Shown: positions 19,281 to 27,791 of the stretch, one piece after another
Numbering within the stretch: the stretch's first letter is position 1
Layout of the letters: each line of letters begins with the position of its first letter
Origin: Rhodopila sp.
GTDB taxonomy: Bacteria; Pseudomonadota; Alphaproteobacteria; Acetobacterales; Acetobacteraceae
DNA length: 33,256 nt
NCBI GenBank assembly: GCA_028291505.1
Contig: JAQGHW010000825.1
Span: forward strand, 1 to 33,256
Direction of reading: 5' to 3'
Notes under the pieces: generated by a model
What the model was told of the DNA's origin: nothing
What the model saw: the letters and a program-made list of their open reading frames with translations, nothing else
The model's database searches: none
Translations under genes and position numbers: made by a program

Positions 19281-19786
19281 TCCGCGCTGAGCCGCGGGGC
19301 GCGCCAGACAGCCAAACGCCAATCCGCGTTCAAGGTGTCCTGCATCCGCCCGCGCGCCGGGCGGGGTATCGGGACTACCAGGGCAAAAGTCAAGGATCGG
19401 CCTCGGGCGAATACAAGCGGTATTGCGTCATCGCCCCATTTTCTCGCTATGGCAGCGCAGCAATAGTGCCGACGGAGGCGGATGCGGGCGTCAGGCTGCC
19501 ACCCGTTGACGGCATTCAACGATGGATCAGCGTCCCGGCTCACGGCCTGGCCACGATCCGTGATCGCGTGGCCACCGGTTTGGATGACGTTCAACTTGGG
19601 CAGGATGCGGCGTGCCGGCGATCACCCGCCGGTCATAGCGCTGGCCCGTCAGTTTCGACGTGACGGGCTGGGCGCCGCTCATGACGCGGCTCCTTCCGGG
19701 ACCACCTTGTTGTCGATGATGGTGCCCACTGGCGGGCGGCGGCTTTCGCCAACCGCCGCCACCGAACCCCAACATTTGACCGGGCG
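19281..19786. other. 506-base gap with no recognised gene; possible decayed frames on the minus strand
   Basis: No gene is assigned. On the minus strand several short open stretches follow each other in different frames: one ending ...VGTIIDNKVVPEGAAS with its TGA overlapping an ATG (about 19682-19767), one continuing MSGAQPVTSKLTGQRYDRR, and a third in another frame (19277-19594) starting MNVIQTGGHAITDRGQAVSR. The first and third look more protein-like than random GC-rich frames, but I recognise no family. They could be two very small coupled genes or remnants of one broken gene. Otherwise the region would carry the helicase promoter. Confidence 0.3.
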
Positions 19787-21061
19787 CTATTCCGCCGCCG
19801 AACGGGCGACCCCGCCAAGTCCCGGCGAGGCCATCAATGATGATACCTTGGCCGGATCAAAGCCGAGCACGTCGCGCAGGATCTCTTCGGTGTGCTCGCC
19901 CAGCAACGGGGAGCGTTTCACTTCGGACACACTGTCCGACATCTTGATCGGGTTGCCGACGCTCAGATACTTGCCGCGGGTGGGGTGATCGACCTCCACC
20001 ACCGTGCCCGTGGCGCGTAGCGACTGTTCCTCGGCCAGTTCCTTCATCGACAGGATAGGCCCGCAGGGGATATCGAACTCGTTCAGGATGTCCATTGCCT
20101 CGAACTTGGTCTTGGTCATGGTCCACTGCTCGATCGTATCGAAGATGAACTTCAGACGCGGCAGCCGGGCAGCGGGCTTGGCGTAGTCGGGATGGGACTT
20201 CCACTCAGGTTTGCCGATCACGTCGCAGATCGCTTCCCAGACCGGGGCCTGCGCGATGAAGTAGATGTAGGCGTTCGGATCGGTCTCCCAGCCCTTGCAC
20301 TTCAGGATCCAGCCGGGTTGTCCACCGCCGGACGCATTGCCGGCGCGCGGCACCGCGTCGCCAAACGTGCCGTCCGGATATTGCGGGAATTCCGTCAGCG
20401 GACCGTGCTCCAGGCGCTGCTGATCGCGCAGCTTGACCCGGCACAGGTTCAGCACGCCGTCCTGCATCGCCACGTCCACCTTCTGGCCGCGGCCCGTGGT
20501 GTTGCGCTGGAACAGGGCTGCCACGATGCCGAGTGCCAGGTGCAGGCCGGTGCCGGAGTCACCGATCTGCGCGCCGGTGACCAGCGGCGGCCCGTCGTCG
20601 AAGCCGGTCGTGGACGCCGAACCACCGGCGCACTGGGCGACGTTTTCGTAAACCTTGCAGTCCTCATAAGGGCCCGGGCCAAAGCCTTTGATCGAGGCCA
20701 GGATCATGCGAGGGTTGAGCTGCTGGATCCGCGCCCAGGTGAAGCCCATGCGATCCAGCGCGCCGGGGGCGAAGTTTTCGACCATGACGTCGCAGGATTT
20801 GACCAGCGCTTCGAGGACTTCCTTGCCACTCTTGTCGCGTCCATCGATGGTGATGGAGCGTTTGTTGTGGTTCAACATGGTGAAATACAGGCTGTCGACG
20901 CCCTTGATGTCCTGCAACTGACCGCGCGTGATGTCGCCGACACCGGGCCGTTCGACCTTGATCACGTCCGCACCAAACCAGGCGAGAAGCTGCGTGCAGG
21001 TAGGGCCCGACTGGACGTGGGTGAAGTCCAGAATACGGACGCCATCGAGTGCTTTGGTCAT
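19787..21061 (-). CDS. frc: Formyl-CoA:oxalate CoA-transferase
   Basis: A 424-residue class III (CaiB/BaiF) CoA-transferase. It moves CoA from formyl-CoA to oxalate, feeding oxalyl-CoA decarboxylase. Close match to the E. coli and Oxalobacter enzymes by eye: [44 protein letters not shown] (mobile glycine loop) and [12 protein letters not shown]. The catalytic aspartate is D168 in AQIGDSGTG (Asp169 in Oxalobacter). The ATG at 21061 follows GGAG by eight bases and gives the family N-terminus. A GntR/FCD gene lies 226 bases upstream on the same strand and is a likely regulator. The expected partner oxc is not in this window. Specificity is inferred from sequence similarity. Confidence 0.9.
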   Translation of the reverse strand: MTKALDGVRILDFTHVQSGPTCTQLLAWFGADVIKVERPGVGDITRGQLQDIKGVDSLYFTMLNHNKRSITIDGRDKSGKEVLEALVKSCDVMVENFAPGALDRMGFTWARIQQLNPRMILASIKGFGPGPYEDCKVYENVAQCAGGSASTTGFDDGPPLVTGAQIGDSGTGLHLALGIVAALFQRNTTGRGQKVDVAMQDGVLNLCRVKLRDQQRLEHGPLTEFPQYPDGTFGDAVPRAGNASGGGQPGWILKCKGWETDPNAYIYFIAQAPVWEAICDVIGKPEWKSHPDYAKPAARLPRLKFIFDTIEQWTMTKTKFEAMDILNEFDIPCGPILSMKELAEEQSLRATGTVVEVDHPTRGKYLSVGNPIKMSDSVSEVKRSPLLGEHTEEILRDVLGFDPAKVSSLMASPGLGGVARSAAE

Positions 21062-21287
21062 TGGAGTTACTCCCGAACCTGAGGCTGAGTTGTTCTGTTC
21101 TTCATGGCGATGACCTGGCCGGTCGTGAGCTGCCGCTCCCCATCCCGGTGCGGTGCGATCCAAGCCATTTGCCACCACTGGGGACCGCGGCAGGTGGTCC
21201 GGGCAAGTCGAACCGTAAAGCGGAGGGAAACATCACGCCGGTAAACACGTTACTCGTCCATCGTCGCAGCCGGCATAATCGGCATTT

Positions 21288-22061
21288 TCATTGTCCTCCG
21301 CATTCGCTTTCTAACAAGGTCAGGCTGTCCTGGCTGGACTTCACCCCATCGAGAAAATCGCCATGCCGTTCCACATGGGCCGCCAGCCCCATCGTGTGAC
21401 CGCGCACCAGCCGCTCGGCGCGGTCGGGATCGCCTGCCTGCAAGGCCGCGATGATCGCGCGGTGGTCGGCGACCGATCTCCGGGCGCGATTGTCCTGTGT
21501 CATCGTGACCGCGCGGACGGCACGCATGTGGATGAACAGTGTGTTGGTCAGGCTCGACATCAGGCCGATGCCGCCCAGACGGATGATGGCTTTGTGGAAT
21601 ACCATGTTGGCATCGGAGTATTCGGTCGGATGCCTGGATGGATCTTCCTCGAACGCATCCATCAGGCCGGTCAGTTCGGCGATGCCGGCCAGGGGTTCAC
21701 CATCGGGACCGCCCTGGCGTACGGCGGTCGCCGCGATTCGCGCTGCCATGCTCTCGATACCCGCCCAGACCGTGATCATTTCGACGACCTCGCGTTTGGT
21801 CTTGCGAACGACGACGATGCCGCGGCGTGGGATGGAGCGGACAAAGCCTTCCTGCTCCAGCACCGAAAGGGCTTCCCGGATCGGTGTGCGGCTGACCCCG
21901 AGGTCTTCGCTGAGCTGGCGCTCATCCAGGCGGATTTCGCCGGCTTGCCCGTAGATGTCCATTTCCGTGATCGCGCGCTTGATCGAGTCGCAGGCCTGCT
22001 TGCGCAGACCCAGCCCGGTATCCAGCGGCTCAATCCGAAGCCTTGGCTGCGTTTCTGGCAA
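21288..22061 (-). CDS. GntR-family regulator with FCD ligand domain
   Basis: A 257-residue transcription factor. The N-terminal winged helix (about 18-86) shows LSEDLGVSRTPIREALSVLE and GFVRSIPRRGIVVV, the FadR-type signature. The C-terminal FCD all-helical domain has candidate metal ligands in DANMVFHKAII, DHRAIIAAL and VRGHTMGLAAH. Such regulators bind short organic acids or acyl-CoAs. The start is TTG at 22061 behind an excellent GGGAGGA, a weak-start codon that would keep levels low. Position just ahead of frc on the same strand suggests it controls frc and itself. An AT-rich inverted repeat lies directly upstream. Confidence 0.9.
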   Translation of the reverse strand: MPETQPRLRIEPLDTGLGLRKQACDSIKRAITEMDIYGQAGEIRLDERQLSEDLGVSRTPIREALSVLEQEGFVRSIPRRGIVVVRKTKREVVEMITVWAGIESMAARIAATAVRQGGPDGEPLAGIAELTGLMDAFEEDPSRHPTEYSDANMVFHKAIIRLGGIGLMSSLTNTLFIHMRAVRAVTMTQDNRARRSVADHRAIIAALQAGDPDRAERLVRGHTMGLAAHVERHGDFLDGVKSSQDSLTLLESECGGQ

Positions 22062-22373
22062 CGCGTCCTCCCATATTTGGAATATTTTGTCTTTTGTATG
22101 CCACGGAAGTCAAGCCCCAGCGCAAGTGACGTGAAAGCCTGGCAAGCGGTCAGGATGGCGCACACGTCCCGCTGCTGTGGACATATCCCGCTCGTTTGGA
22201 CGGTTGATCGGCGTTACGACCGGCCGCCGCTCAGAGTCGTTGCTCCGGATGACGTCAACCGTTAAGTTTGCGCTCGCAACACGATCAAACATGGCGCACG
22301 TCCCTGGTGGGATCGTCGTCGATCGCAAGGTGTCGGATGCGTCAGCCCCCAGATCAGTGGTTCAGCAAAAGCA
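22062..22373. promoter_or_regulatory. Divergent intergenic region between gntR and the PAS sensor, with an AT-rich palindrome
   Basis: ATATT-TGG-AATAT (22073-22085) is a perfect five-base-arm inverted repeat immediately upstream of the gntR ribosome site, within an AT-rich patch (22073-22098) that contrasts with its surroundings. This is a plausible autoregulatory operator and/or -10 region. The remaining 270 bases are of normal composition and hold no recognised gene. A GTG frame (22177-22377) overlaps the sensor start but has no support. Confidence 0.4.
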
Positions 22374-23957
22374 ATGAGTGACAAATTCAAACGCCGGCGT
22401 AGGCGGACGGGTTCGACTTCGGCACGGTTCAATCCATCGCAACTCGTTCCGGCAGAGGCCGGCCGCCCGGCGCGTGTCGGCAAGGCCGAACTCGCGGCGT
22501 GCGCGGGGGTTGCCATCGTCGCCATCGCGCTGATCGCGCTGATCTGGATCGTCACGACTCGCGCGATGCAGGAGCAACGGACCGAGATCCGCGAGGAGGC
22601 GGAGCTGGCCCTGAAGGGTGAGGCCGCCAGCATGGCGGAGACGATCTCGCATGAGCTGCTGATGATCGATCAGAGCTTGATCATCATTCAGTCGGCCTGG
22701 AAGGCGGATAGCGAAGCGGTCGATCTCGACAAATGGCAGAAGCAAATGCCTGCCCTGACCTCTGTCACGGACGACCTGTTCATCTGTGACGACCAGCAAA
22801 TCATCCGTCAGGACATTGTGCCGAAGGCGGTCGGGCAGGGCGTCGGGGCCGCCTACGTAACATTTCCCCACGGTTCGCTGGAGGTCTTCGAAAGCGACGG
22901 AACCAAGAACAAGGAGTCGTTGCTGCTGCAAGGGGACACCGGCGCCCCGATCGAGGCGCGGCAGTTCCTGATGTATATCGTCCGGCCGTTGGATCATCCC
23001 AAGGGGTGGCTGCTCGGTGCATCGTACCGATCCACGGAATTGACGAAACTCTTTGCCGAGGGGGCGCCCGGCAACAACTCGCTGGTCGCCCTGATGGATA
23101 CGAAGCGCGGCATCCTGCAGGCGGTCGTCGGACCGGCCGCGCGCCGGCCGACGACGGATCTTTCCAAAACCGTTCTGTTTGACGCCATTACCCGAAGCCC
23201 GACAGGAACCTGGGCCGGGACCACCCCGGTGGACGATGTCGACAGGCTGCACGCATTCCACCGGGTTGGCGATCGCGACATGGTGGTCCTGATCGCGGCA
23301 AACATGGCCGAGGTGATGGCGCCGGCGGATGACCTGGCCGCGGATACGCGTGGACTGGCGTTCGTGGCGACGGCGCTGGTCCTTGCGATCGGCTGTGTTG
23401 TTCTTTGGGAACTTTATACAATCCGTGGGCACGCGCGGCAGAAACGCAGGCTCGATCGCAGCAGAGGCGAATTGGAGCGCCTTCGCACCGAGGAGGCCGG
23501 AAACACCGCACGCGCACGGCTCAACGCGGCTCGGTTGCAGGTGGTTGTGGAGAGGACGACCGACGGCATCGCGTTGTTCGATTCCAGGTTACGGTTGGTG
23601 CAGTGGAACCACCCGTTTCTGCGCGGCATTGGCGTCGAGCCGCGGACGGAAATGCCACTCGACGAACTGTTGCGGGAACAGGTGGCGAGGGGCTTGTTCG
23701 GTCCGATAGCGGATGTCGAAGCCGAGATCGCCCGCCGGGCTGGCATCCTGCGCGGCGGCGACCCCGCGGGATTGCCGCAGCCCGGGCCCGACCATGAGGA
23801 ATTGATCCTGCGCGGACTGCCAATCACGGAAGGGGGCTTCATTCTTCTCCTCAACGGGCTTTCGACGTGGGAACGGCCGCCGCCGCCGCTGCCGCCAGCG
23901 GAAATCGACGAAGCTGCCGCCCCCGAAACGGCACCCGCCGCGCCGATCGAATGGTGA
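22374..23957 (+). CDS. Membrane sensor with periplasmic Cache-like domain and a lone PAS domain, no output domain
   Basis: A 527-residue protein. A basic N-terminus is followed by TM1 (about 40-62), a periplasmic domain of about 265 residues that looks like a double Cache sensor, TM2 (about 327-350), a coiled-coil linker (352-390), a PAS domain (about 390-490; VVERTTDGIALFDSRLRLVQWN) and a Pro/Ala-rich end. This is the sensory half of histidine kinases or diguanylate cyclases seen in alphaproteobacteria, but no HisKA, ATPase, GGDEF, EAL or methyl-accepting domain follows; the stop at 23957 is followed by unrelated sequence. No regulator gene is next to it. It could work with a separate partner or be a truncated gene. 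The ATG at 22374 lacks a clear ribosome site. Confidence 0.72.
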   Translation: MSDKFKRRRRRTGSTSARFNPSQLVPAEAGRPARVGKAELAACAGVAIVAIALIALIWIVTTRAMQEQRTEIREEAELALKGEAASMAETISHELLMIDQSLIIIQSAWKADSEAVDLDKWQKQMPALTSVTDDLFICDDQQIIRQDIVPKAVGQGVGAAYVTFPHGSLEVFESDGTKNKESLLLQGDTGAPIEARQFLMYIVRPLDHPKGWLLGASYRSTELTKLFAEGAPGNNSLVALMDTKRGILQAVVGPAARRPTTDLSKTVLFDAITRSPTGTWAGTTPVDDVDRLHAFHRVGDRDMVVLIAANMAEVMAPADDLAADTRGLAFVATALVLAIGCVVLWELYTIRGHARQKRRLDRSRGELERLRTEEAGNTARARLNAARLQVVVERTTDGIALFDSRLRLVQWNHPFLRGIGVEPRTEMPLDELLREQVARGLFGPIADVEAEIARRAGILRGGDPAGLPQPGPDHEELILRGLPITEGGFILLLNGLSTWERPPPPLPPAEIDEAAAPETAPAAPIEW

Positions 23958-24036
23958 ACGCGCCGACGAAGCGTGATCCCGCGAAGAACTACAGCAGCAG
24001 GATCAGGCCGAGGCTGAGCACCATTCGGCTGGCGCG

Positions 24037-25239
24037 TCAGACCAGTTCGATCAGGGCGGCGATACCCTGGCCGACGCCGATGCACATCGTCGCGATGGCG
24101 CGCTTTTGCCCGAGCGTCTCCATGGCGTTGACGGCGGTCAGGGCGAGGCGGGCACCGGACATTCCCAGCGGATGGCCCAGCGCGATGGCACCGCCATGCG
24201 GGTTCACGTGATCGGAGGCTTCCGACAGACCGAGTTGGCGTAACACCGCGATGCCCTGGCTGGCGAAAGCCTCATTCAGTTCGATGATGTCGACGTCGCC
24301 GATCGACAATCCGGTCTTGGCCAGCAGCTTTTGCACGGCGGGTGCGGGGCCGATGCCCATGATGCGCGGCGGCACGCCGGCGGTGGCCATCGCGACGACC
24401 CGGGCACGAGGCGTCAGGCCGTGCCGCTTGGCGCCTTCCTCGGACGCCAGGATCAGCGCGGCGGACCCGTCGTTGACCCCGGACGCGTTGCCGGCGGTCA
24501 CGGTGCCGGGATCGCGGAACGGGGTTTTCAGCTTCGCCAGCATCTCCAGCGTGGTGTCGGGGCGCAGATGTTCATCGTGTTCCACCACCGTGTCGCCCTT
24601 GCGGCCCTTGATCGTGACGGGCGTGATCTCCCTGGCGAAGAACCCGCTGTCCTGGGCTTTTTTGGCGCGCTGCTGGCTGGCGTAGGCGAATTTGTCCTGG
24701 TCGGCGCGGGAGATCTGAAACTCCTCGGCGACGTTCTCACCGGTTTCCGGCATCGAATCGGTGCCGTACGCCTTCTGCATCAACTTGTTGACGAAGCGCC
24801 AGCCGATGGTGGTGTCGTAGACCTCGGCGGAGCGGGAGAATGCCTCGGTCGCCTTGCCCATGACGAACGGCGCGCGGGTCATGCTTTCGACCCCGCCGGC
24901 CAGCATCAGGTGGGCGTCGCCGGACCGGATCGCGCGGGCCGCGGAACCGACCGCGTCCAGGCCCGACCCGCACAGGCGGTTGATGGTGGAGCCGGATACC
25001 GCGGTGGGAAGGCCGGCCAGCAGCACGGCCATGCGGGCGACGTTGCGGTTGTCCTCCCCGGCCTGGTTGGCACAGCCCATGATGCAGTCGTCCAGCGCTT
25101 CCCAGTCGATGCCGGCATTGCGCGCGGCCAGTGCGCGGATCGGGTGGGCGGCGAGGTCGTCGGTGCGGACATCCTTCAGCGCGCCGGCATAGCGGCCGAT
25201 CGGAGAGCGGGTGAAGTCGCAGATGTAAGCTTCGGCCAT
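24037..25239 (-). CDS. pcaF: 3-oxoadipyl-CoA thiolase-like acetyl-CoA acyltransferase
   Basis: A 400-residue thiolase. The nucleophile is C90 (NRLCGSG), with H356 (GHPLGMSG) and C386 (MCIGVGQG) completing the site. Long blocks match PcaF/beta-ketoadipyl-CoA thiolases rather than plain acetyl-CoA acetyltransferases: GCANQAGEDNRNVARM, DTTIGWRFVN, DSMPETGENVAE and DEHLRPDTTLEMLAKLK. PcaF splits 3-oxoadipyl-CoA to succinyl-CoA and acetyl-CoA, the last step of the beta-ketoadipate and phenylacetate routes. The ATG at 25239 is typical. It is convergent with the PAS sensor and begins a catabolic region. Specificity is by resemblance; other 3-oxoacyl-CoA substrates are possible. Confidence 0.88.
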   Translation of the reverse strand: MAEAYICDFTRSPIGRYAGALKDVRTDDLAAHPIRALAARNAGIDWEALDDCIMGCANQAGEDNRNVARMAVLLAGLPTAVSGSTINRLCGSGLDAVGSAARAIRSGDAHLMLAGGVESMTRAPFVMGKATEAFSRSAEVYDTTIGWRFVNKLMQKAYGTDSMPETGENVAEEFQISRADQDKFAYASQQRAKKAQDSGFFAREITPVTIKGRKGDTVVEHDEHLRPDTTLEMLAKLKTPFRDPGTVTAGNASGVNDGSAALILASEEGAKRHGLTPRARVVAMATAGVPPRIMGIGPAPAVQKLLAKTGLSIGDVDIIELNEAFASQGIAVLRQLGLSEASDHVNPHGGAIALGHPLGMSGARLALTAVNAMETLGQKRAIATMCIGVGQGIAALIELV

Positions 25240-25333
25240 GGACGAGATTCCCCCTGGGTTGTTGGATCGCTTGACGTGTCAGGGGTATTTAGACCGTCAT
25301 GAACGATGAGACCAGACAGGGATGGTCCCGCTC

Positions 25334-26569
25334 CTAACCCGGCACCAGCGAGGCCGAGGCTGCAGACCGGTTCGCGCTGATCCGTGGGTTTACCGAGGTC
25401 AGCGTGCGATTCCGCCAGCCATGCAGGCCGTCCACGACCCGGATCCGGGCACGGTGCAAACGCCAGCCGAGTGTCGTTTCAGTTGATACCAAACGCCGAT
25501 ATTCCGAATCGTGCAGCGCCTTGTCGTCGCAGGCCCGCTTTACGGGATCGTCGTAGAAAGTCGCGATCTTGGTGGCACTCATCCCGGGCGTTTCCAGCCA
25601 TTTTGGCACGTGAAGCGTGGTGAGCCGCTCGATATCCGTCAACAGGCGCACCATCCCCATTCCGGTGGCGGGGCAGGAGGACTGGAAGGCATCGCCGATC
25701 ATCACGACGCCGTCCCGCCGATATCGCTCCGAAGTATAGAGGTCGATGGGACGCGCAACGACCGGTCCGACCGTTCGATAGGTTCCGATGACAGAGGCGA
25801 GACCGGGTAACACCTCAGCGAGGCCGGCAGCGGGATCGGTCAGGAAATCCCGGGTCCAGGCCTCGCGATGATCGCGATAGGTGAACAGGTTGACCCGGGT
25901 CGCGGCGCCCATCGTGAAGGCGGCAAGATAATCGATCCGATCGCGGATCCTCTCGCGCTGATAGACGACGAAGGAATGCTCGAACGACCCTCGCTCAACC
26001 GGCTCGATATCGAATCCGAACGTCAGCGAGTGGGCCGGCCGGATGATCCGCCGATCGACCCCGACCTGTTTGGCGAGCGCATAGCCTTGGCCGGTTGCGA
26101 GGACGATAAGGCGGCCGCTGATGATCCGACCGTCGGATATCCTGATCCGTTGGGTCGTATCGCTGGTCTCGACTATGGCCGCCCGCCCGGTGACGGTCGT
26201 CACGTTTGGCGGCAGCTTGGCGCGCGCGCGGTTGACCAGCGCCTCATAGCGAAGGCCGTAGTTTATCGTTCCGGTCGTGCTCATGACGCGGCTAGAACGA
26301 CCCAGGGTAACTGTTTCTCCCCGGTACAGCCCGTGTGTGAGGTCATCGAGAAAACCCAGATCCCTCAACTGTTCGACCTGCGGTCCATCCAGATGTTCGG
26401 CTCGGAAATCAGGAGGATAGACCTCGTACCGATCGATCAGGCACACGTCGTAGCCGGCGCGTCCGAGAACCGTCGCAGCCAAGGTACCGCTGATCCCACC
26501 GCCGACGATCACGATGTCGGCGTGATGGGAGGTCTCGCTGGAACGATCCGATAAGGCGCCGATGCTCAC
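25334..26569 (-). CDS. FAD-dependent monooxygenase/oxidoreductase
   Basis: A flavoprotein of about 411 residues with an N-terminal Rossmann motif (VIVGGGISGTLAATVLGRAGY), an acidic residue after the second strand (CLIDRYE) and the second FAD motif VVMIGDAFQSSCPATGMGM, as in the PHBH/UbiH superfamily. No WxWxIP motif, so not a tryptophan-type halogenase. Substrate unknown. The start is uncertain: GTG at 26569 has GGAG nine bases upstream and places the FAD motif near residue 18; ATGs at 26602 and 26608 extend the frame but have no ribosome site. It is divergent from the SDR at 26935 across an AT-rich region. It shares little visible similarity with the second monooxygenase at 27792. Confidence 0.82.
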   Translation of the reverse strand: MSIGALSDRSSETSHHADIVIVGGGISGTLAATVLGRAGYDVCLIDRYEVYPPDFRAEHLDGPQVEQLRDLGFLDDLTHGLYRGETVTLGRSSRVMSTTGTINYGLRYEALVNRARAKLPPNVTTVTGRAAIVETSDTTQRIRISDGRIISGRLIVLATGQGYALAKQVGVDRRIIRPAHSLTFGFDIEPVERGSFEHSFVVYQRERIRDRIDYLAAFTMGAATRVNLFTYRDHREAWTRDFLTDPAAGLAEVLPGLASVIGTYRTVGPVVARPIDLYTSERYRRDGVVMIGDAFQSSCPATGMGMVRLLTDIERLTTLHVPKWLETPGMSATKIATFYDDPVKRACDDKALHDSEYRRLVSTETTLGWRLHRARIRVVDGLHGWRNRTLTSVNPRISANRSAASASLVPG

Positions 26570-26934
26570 TAATCGCCACTCCAGATGGGTTGAAGGGATC
26601 ATATGCATGGGCTGTGTGGGATTACCGATCAACAGCAAATGAGCACGTAACCGGATTTAGCGGTTCCGGGTGTCTGTCGAGACCGTGCGGCTCTCGGTAA
26701 GCGTATATATTCCGTAGATCGGTCCGGAAGATTCAGCCATATTTGCCGATATAAGTGCATATAAGCAATGTAAGCTCACCACCCTTGGCGATGGCGGTGT
26801 TTAGAGGAAACGACCTAAGTTCGTTATTTCTACCCGACAAACACGTCATCCCGCGGGTTCGGTCATCGGCGTTTGGTCATTGGCCTCCGAACCCGGCCGG
26901 GCTATCTGTGAGCGATCCAAAAGGGGAAACGAGA
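26570..26934. promoter_or_regulatory. AT-rich divergent intergenic region with a helically phased direct repeat
   Basis: This 365-base gap separates the divergent monooxygenase and SDR genes. Around 26700-26775 it is strongly AT-rich. ATATAAG occurs twice, at 26749-26755 and 26759-26765, ten bases apart and thus on the same face of the helix, and a TATATATTCC patch lies at 26704-26713. This is a natural place for a promoter and regulator site. No gene is seen: the upstream extension of the SDR frame (26755-26934) is not protein-like. Confidence 0.45.
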
Positions 26935-27753
26935 ATGCTTGATATGGCGGGAAAGGTGGCGATCGTTGCGGGCGCGGGATCGATTGGCCCGACCGGCGGC
27001 AAGATCTGGGGCAATGGCAAGGCGACCGCGGTTCTGCTCGCGCGCCAGGGAGCCGCGGTCTTCCTGCTGGATGTCAACGAAGAGGCGATGGCCGAGACCA
27101 GGTCGATCATCGAGGGCGAGGGCGGCGTTTGCGCCACGCATCGCTGCGACATGACGCTGGCCGCGGACGTGCAGGAGATGGTACAGGCCTGCGTGGACCG
27201 GTTCAAGCGGATCGACGTCCTGGTGAACAACGTTGGTGGGTCGGCGCCCGGCGACCCGGTTTCAATGACCGAGGAAGTCTGGGACCGACAGATCGACCTC
27301 AACCTGAAGACGGCGTTCCTGGGCTGCAAGTTCGTGGTGCCGGTGATGGTCGAGCAGGGCAAGGGGGCGATCGTCAACATCGCCTCGGTTGCCGGGATGC
27401 GGAACGATTTCCGCAGCGGGCGTTCGCATGTGGGCTACAGCGCATCGAAGGCCGGTGTGATCCAACTTTCGCGGTCGGTCGCGGGGACCTACGCGAAGCA
27501 GGGTATTCGTGTGAACACCGTCGTGCCGGGGCTGATGCACACGCCGTTGGTCGAGTATCGGCTGGCTCGGACGGTTGGTGGAAACGACGTGCAAAAGCTG
27601 ATCGAGGCGCGCAATGCGGCGGTGCCGATGGGGCATATGGGTGACGCCTGGGACGTCGCGCACGCAGTGCTGTTCCTGGTGTCCGATGAGGCCCGCTTCA
27701 TTACGGCGACGGAGATCGTCGTAGACGGTGGCAGCACCGCGGCGATGCCGTAA
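26935..27753 (+). CDS. Short-chain dehydrogenase/reductase with an extended glycine-rich loop
   Basis: A 272-residue classical SDR, NAD(P)-dependent. The active site is complete: Ser in IASVAG, then YSASK (Tyr and Lys) and NNVGG for the Asn. The nucleotide loop is longer than usual: GAGSIGPTGGKIWGNGKATA instead of a compact GxxxGIG, a variant I have seen in some SDRs. The C-terminal VVDGGSTA is typical. The ATG at 26935 follows AAAAGGGG and gives the standard MLDMAGKVAIVAGAG opening. The substrate is unknown; position between two FAD monooxygenases suggests a hydroxy or dihydrodiol intermediate (inference). It is convergent with the next gene, 38 bases apart. Confidence 0.88.
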   Translation: MLDMAGKVAIVAGAGSIGPTGGKIWGNGKATAVLLARQGAAVFLLDVNEEAMAETRSIIEGEGGVCATHRCDMTLAADVQEMVQACVDRFKRIDVLVNNVGGSAPGDPVSMTEEVWDRQIDLNLKTAFLGCKFVVPVMVEQGKGAIVNIASVAGMRNDFRSGRSHVGYSASKAGVIQLSRSVAGTYAKQGIRVNTVVPGLMHTPLVEYRLARTVGGNDVQKLIEARNAAVPMGHMGDAWDVAHAVLFLVSDEARFITATEIVVDGGSTAAMP

Positions 27754-27791
27754 CTCTTACTGGCGGAGAGGCGCGCATCCCGGCGGGTTCG

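Noticed and set aside
22177-22377. GTG-initiated 66-codon frame overlapping the PAS sensor start by ATGA
   Set aside because: No ribosome site, no recognisable motif and ordinary intergenic composition; the overlap could be chance.
25334-26569. Flavin-dependent halogenase
   Set aside because: The WxWxIP motif and the halogenase lysine context are absent; only the general FAD monooxygenase motifs are present.
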